The translations under genes and the position numbers were made by a program. Shown here in pieces: positions 6,862-8,639 of a stretch of DNA of 8,639 bases (the stretch's first letter is position 1; each line of letters starts with the position of its first letter). Source of the stretch: Proteiniphilum sp. UBA5267. Its GTDB lineage: Bacteria > Bacteroidota > Bacteroidia > Bacteroidales > Dysgonomonadaceae. The DNA is taken from assembly GCA_002411515.1 (NCBI GenBank), contig DHTF01000060.1, positions 34,256 through 42,894 on the forward strand. The letters run 5' to 3'. The notes beneath the pieces were generated by a model, which saw nothing but the letters and a program-made list of their open reading frames with translations, ran no database searches and had not been told where the DNA came from.

Positions 6862-8316
6862 ATGACAATAAAAGATTTGCAGCCCTCCGCTATATGGGGA
6901 TATTTTCACGAGATCACACAGATTCCCCGTCCCTCAAAAAAGGAGGAAAGAATCGTTGCCTGGCTGCTCGATTTTGCCAGGGAACACAATCTGGAAGCAA
7001 AAAAGGACCATGCAGGAAACGTCCTCATCACCAAACCGGCGACCAAAGGAAAAGAACATGTCCCCACTGTGATTCTGCAGTCGCATGTAGACATGGTTTG
7101 TGAGAAGAACGCCGACGTAGCACACGACTTCGACAATGACCCCATTGAGACCATCATCGACGGCGACTGGGTGAAAGCCAAAGGAACAACATTGGGTGCA
7201 GACAACGGTATTGGCGTAGCGGCACAGCTGGCTGTGCTGGCTGCTGATGACATTGCACATGGAAAAATTGAAGCACTCTTCACGGTAGATGAAGAAACAG
7301 GGCTTACCGGAGCTTACGCCCTCGGGAAAGAGTTCCTGACTGGCAAAAAGCTCATCAACCTCGATACCGAGGAAGAAGGGGAGATCTATATCGGGTGTGC
7401 TGGCGGAAAGGGCACGAGGGCCTACTTCAAATACAAAGAAAAAGATGCACCAAAGAAATATTTCTGGTTTCGTGTCGCGGTGAAGGGCCTACGCGGTGGT
7501 CACTCTGGAAGCGACATCGACAAGGGGCTCGGCAATGCCAACAAGATTCTCACCCGTTTTCTGCATTCACTCACCCGGAAGAAGTATGGCATGATCCTCT
7601 CGGAGATTGGCGGTGGCAATTTGCACAATGCCATTGCACGCGAAGCTTTCGCAGTGATAGGGGTAAAAGAAAAGCACAAGGAAGATGTGCGGGTTAAATT
7701 GAACCTGTTTCTTTCGACAGTGCAGGAAGAATACAAAGATACTGACCCCCAACTTCATATGGAGCTGGAGTCGGTACAGATACCATTGAAGGTGATCAAC
7801 AAAAGTACCACAGAAAGGCTAATTCTGGCGTTGTATGCCTGCCCTCACGGCGTCATCGGCATGAGTCGCGACATCGAGGGGTTGGTCGAGACCTCCACCA
7901 ATCTGGCTTCAGTGAAAATGCTGCCCAATCATCAGATAGAAGTAGGAAGCAGCCAGCGCAGTTCGGTGGCATCACAAAAAGAATATATTGTCGATATGGT
8001 CTCCTCGGTGTTTGATCTGGCCGGAGCAAAAGTTACACACAGCGAAGGCTACCCGGGCTGGCAACCCAATACCGAATCGGCGCTGCTGAAGCTTGCAGAG
8101 GAGGTTTACCAGTCGCTCTATCATAAAAAAGCAAAGATAAAGGCAATTCACGCCGGCCTGGAATGTGGTTTGTTTCTTGAAAAGTATCCCGACCTCGACA
8201 TGATCTCTATTGGACCAGATATGACGGACGTACATTCACCCGATGAGAAAATGAAAATCTCTTCTGTGGGTAAATTCTGGGATTACCTGGTGAAACTGCT
8301 GGAGTCAATTTCATAA
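6862..8316 (+). CDS. pepD: Aminoacyl-histidine dipeptidase (Xaa-His dipeptidase, M20 family)
   Basis: This 484-residue cytoplasmic di-zinc metallopeptidase (family usual length about 485) hydrolyses Xaa-His dipeptides such as carnosine and other small peptides, feeding amino-acid catabolism. All metal ligands and the base are visible in order: H75 in LQSHVDMV, bridging D114 in LGADNGIG, catalytic base E144 and ligand E145 in VDEETGLTGA, D168 in INLDTEEEGE, and the final His H458 in DVHSPDE. The lid/dimerisation domain lies between about 185 and 385, starting near GLRGGHSG, which is typical of M20 enzymes. HAGLECGLF (430-438) is the conserved segment after the lid. There is no signal peptide. 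The start at 6862 gives the standard N-terminus and has a purine-rich stretch upstream. An EEP-family gene follows after 7 bp and is very likely in the same operon. Confidence 0.95.
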   Translation: MTIKDLQPSAIWGYFHEITQIPRPSKKEERIVAWLLDFAREHNLEAKKDHAGNVLITKPATKGKEHVPTVILQSHVDMVCEKNADVAHDFDNDPIETIIDGDWVKAKGTTLGADNGIGVAAQLAVLAADDIAHGKIEALFTVDEETGLTGAYALGKEFLTGKKLINLDTEEEGEIYIGCAGGKGTRAYFKYKEKDAPKKYFWFRVAVKGLRGGHSGSDIDKGLGNANKILTRFLHSLTRKKYGMILSEIGGGNLHNAIAREAFAVIGVKEKHKEDVRVKLNLFLSTVQEEYKDTDPQLHMELESVQIPLKVINKSTTERLILALYACPHGVIGMSRDIEGLVETSTNLASVKMLPNHQIEVGSSQRSSVASQKEYIVDMVSSVFDLAGAKVTHSEGYPGWQPNTESALLKLAEEVYQSLYHKKAKIKAIHAGLECGLFLEKYPDLDMISIGPDMTDVHSPDEKMKISSVGKFWDYLVKLLESIS

Positions 8317-8323
8317 AGTTGGT

Positions 8324-8639
8324 ATGCACCGCATCCTCATATTGGTTGCCTTGTTGACGATGATCCCTGCGGTCATCGTCCCGCAGGAGCAGTTTCGGGT
8401 GATGTTCTACAACGTGGAGAACCTGTTCGACACAAGGGATGATTCGCTGAAGAACGACAACGAGTTTCTGCCAGATGGGTTCATGCGTTGGACACCCTGG
8501 AAGTATTGGGAAAAGTTGCGCAACATCACCCGCGTGATCACTGCTGTGGGGGGTATGCAGTCACCAGCACTGGTAGGGTTGTGCGAAGTGGAAAACGACA
8601 GTGTAATTTTCGATCTCACGCACCGCTCCCCCCTGCGTA
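8324..8639 (+). CDS. Secreted endonuclease/exonuclease/phosphatase-family protein, 5' part only
   Basis: The frame starts at the ATG at 8324 and is open for 105 codons to the window edge, so the C-terminal two thirds or so are missing. Residues 1-20 form a hydrophobic signal peptide (MHRILILVALLTMIPAVIV), so the product should be exported. The mature part begins with RVMFYNVENLFDT (25-37), containing the metal-site Asn (N30) of the EEP fold. ALVGLCEVEND (82-92) carries the metal-binding Glu (E88). EEP proteins are Mg-dependent phosphodiesterases or phosphatases acting on DNA, RNA or lipid/inositol phosphates. For this secreted Bacteroidota type the substrate is not known to me; extracellular nucleic-acid scavenging is one possibility. 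It starts 7 bp after the pepD stop, implying co-transcription. Confidence 0.88.
   Translation, partial: MHRILILVALLTMIPAVIVPQEQFRVMFYNVENLFDTRDDSLKNDNEFLPDGFMRWTPWKYWEKLRNITRVITAVGGMQSPALVGLCEVENDSVIFDLTHRSPLR

Noticed and set aside
6801..7103. A 100-codon plus-strand frame overlapping the start of pepD in another frame.
   Set aside because: It starts upstream of the pepD promoter's -7 element and overlaps the well-supported pepD N-terminus; it shows no protein-family features.

Overview
The window looks like chromosomal DNA from a member of the Bacteroidota, probably of the order Bacteroidales. Three things point there. Upstream regions repeatedly carry the Bacteroidota -7 promoter element TAnnTTTG, and strong Shine-Dalgarno sequences are missing. 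The enolase has the Bacteroidales-type stretch [13 protein letters not shown]. The gene set (membrane-anchored OmpH/Skp-like protein, M20 Xaa-His dipeptidase followed by a secreted EEP-fold protein, GH43 enzyme) is typical of that phylum. The genus cannot be fixed from this sequence alone.

Layout, left to right. At 1-57 (minus) there is the apparent start of a gene that runs off the left edge. An AT-rich intergenic stretch follows, then a bacterial PH-domain protein (324-704, plus). Convergent to it is a secreted GH43 glycoside hydrolase (758-2299, minus), then enolase (2417-3700, minus), a MarC-family membrane protein (3871-4479, minus) and a family-2-like glycosyltransferase (4568-5749, minus). 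Next is a two-gene minus-strand operon: a small single-span membrane protein (6500-6721) and an OmpH/Skp-like coiled-coil protein (5844-6488). Divergent from that operon is a plus-strand pair: a PepD-type aminoacyl-histidine dipeptidase (6862-8316) and, 7 bp later, a secreted endonuclease/exonuclease/phosphatase-family protein cut by the right edge (from 8324).

Most minus-strand genes appear to be separate transcription units. Each has its own candidate promoter or terminator, and spacing is about 70-170 bp except inside the small-protein/OmpH operon. Functions are mostly housekeeping: glycolysis, peptide catabolism, envelope protein handling, envelope glycosylation and polysaccharide hydrolysis. 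I found no RNA gene, CRISPR array, insertion sequence or phage module.

I do not see a clear new multi-gene system here. The most unusual sequence-level signal is a mosaic duplication. The enolase terminator (a UUCG-tetraloop hairpin) occurs a second time just after the GH43 gene. There it is fused directly to a 15-bp piece identical to an internal segment of the enolase gene, ending at the GH43 stop codon. This suggests the GH43 3' boundary was made by a rearrangement involving the enolase 3' end.
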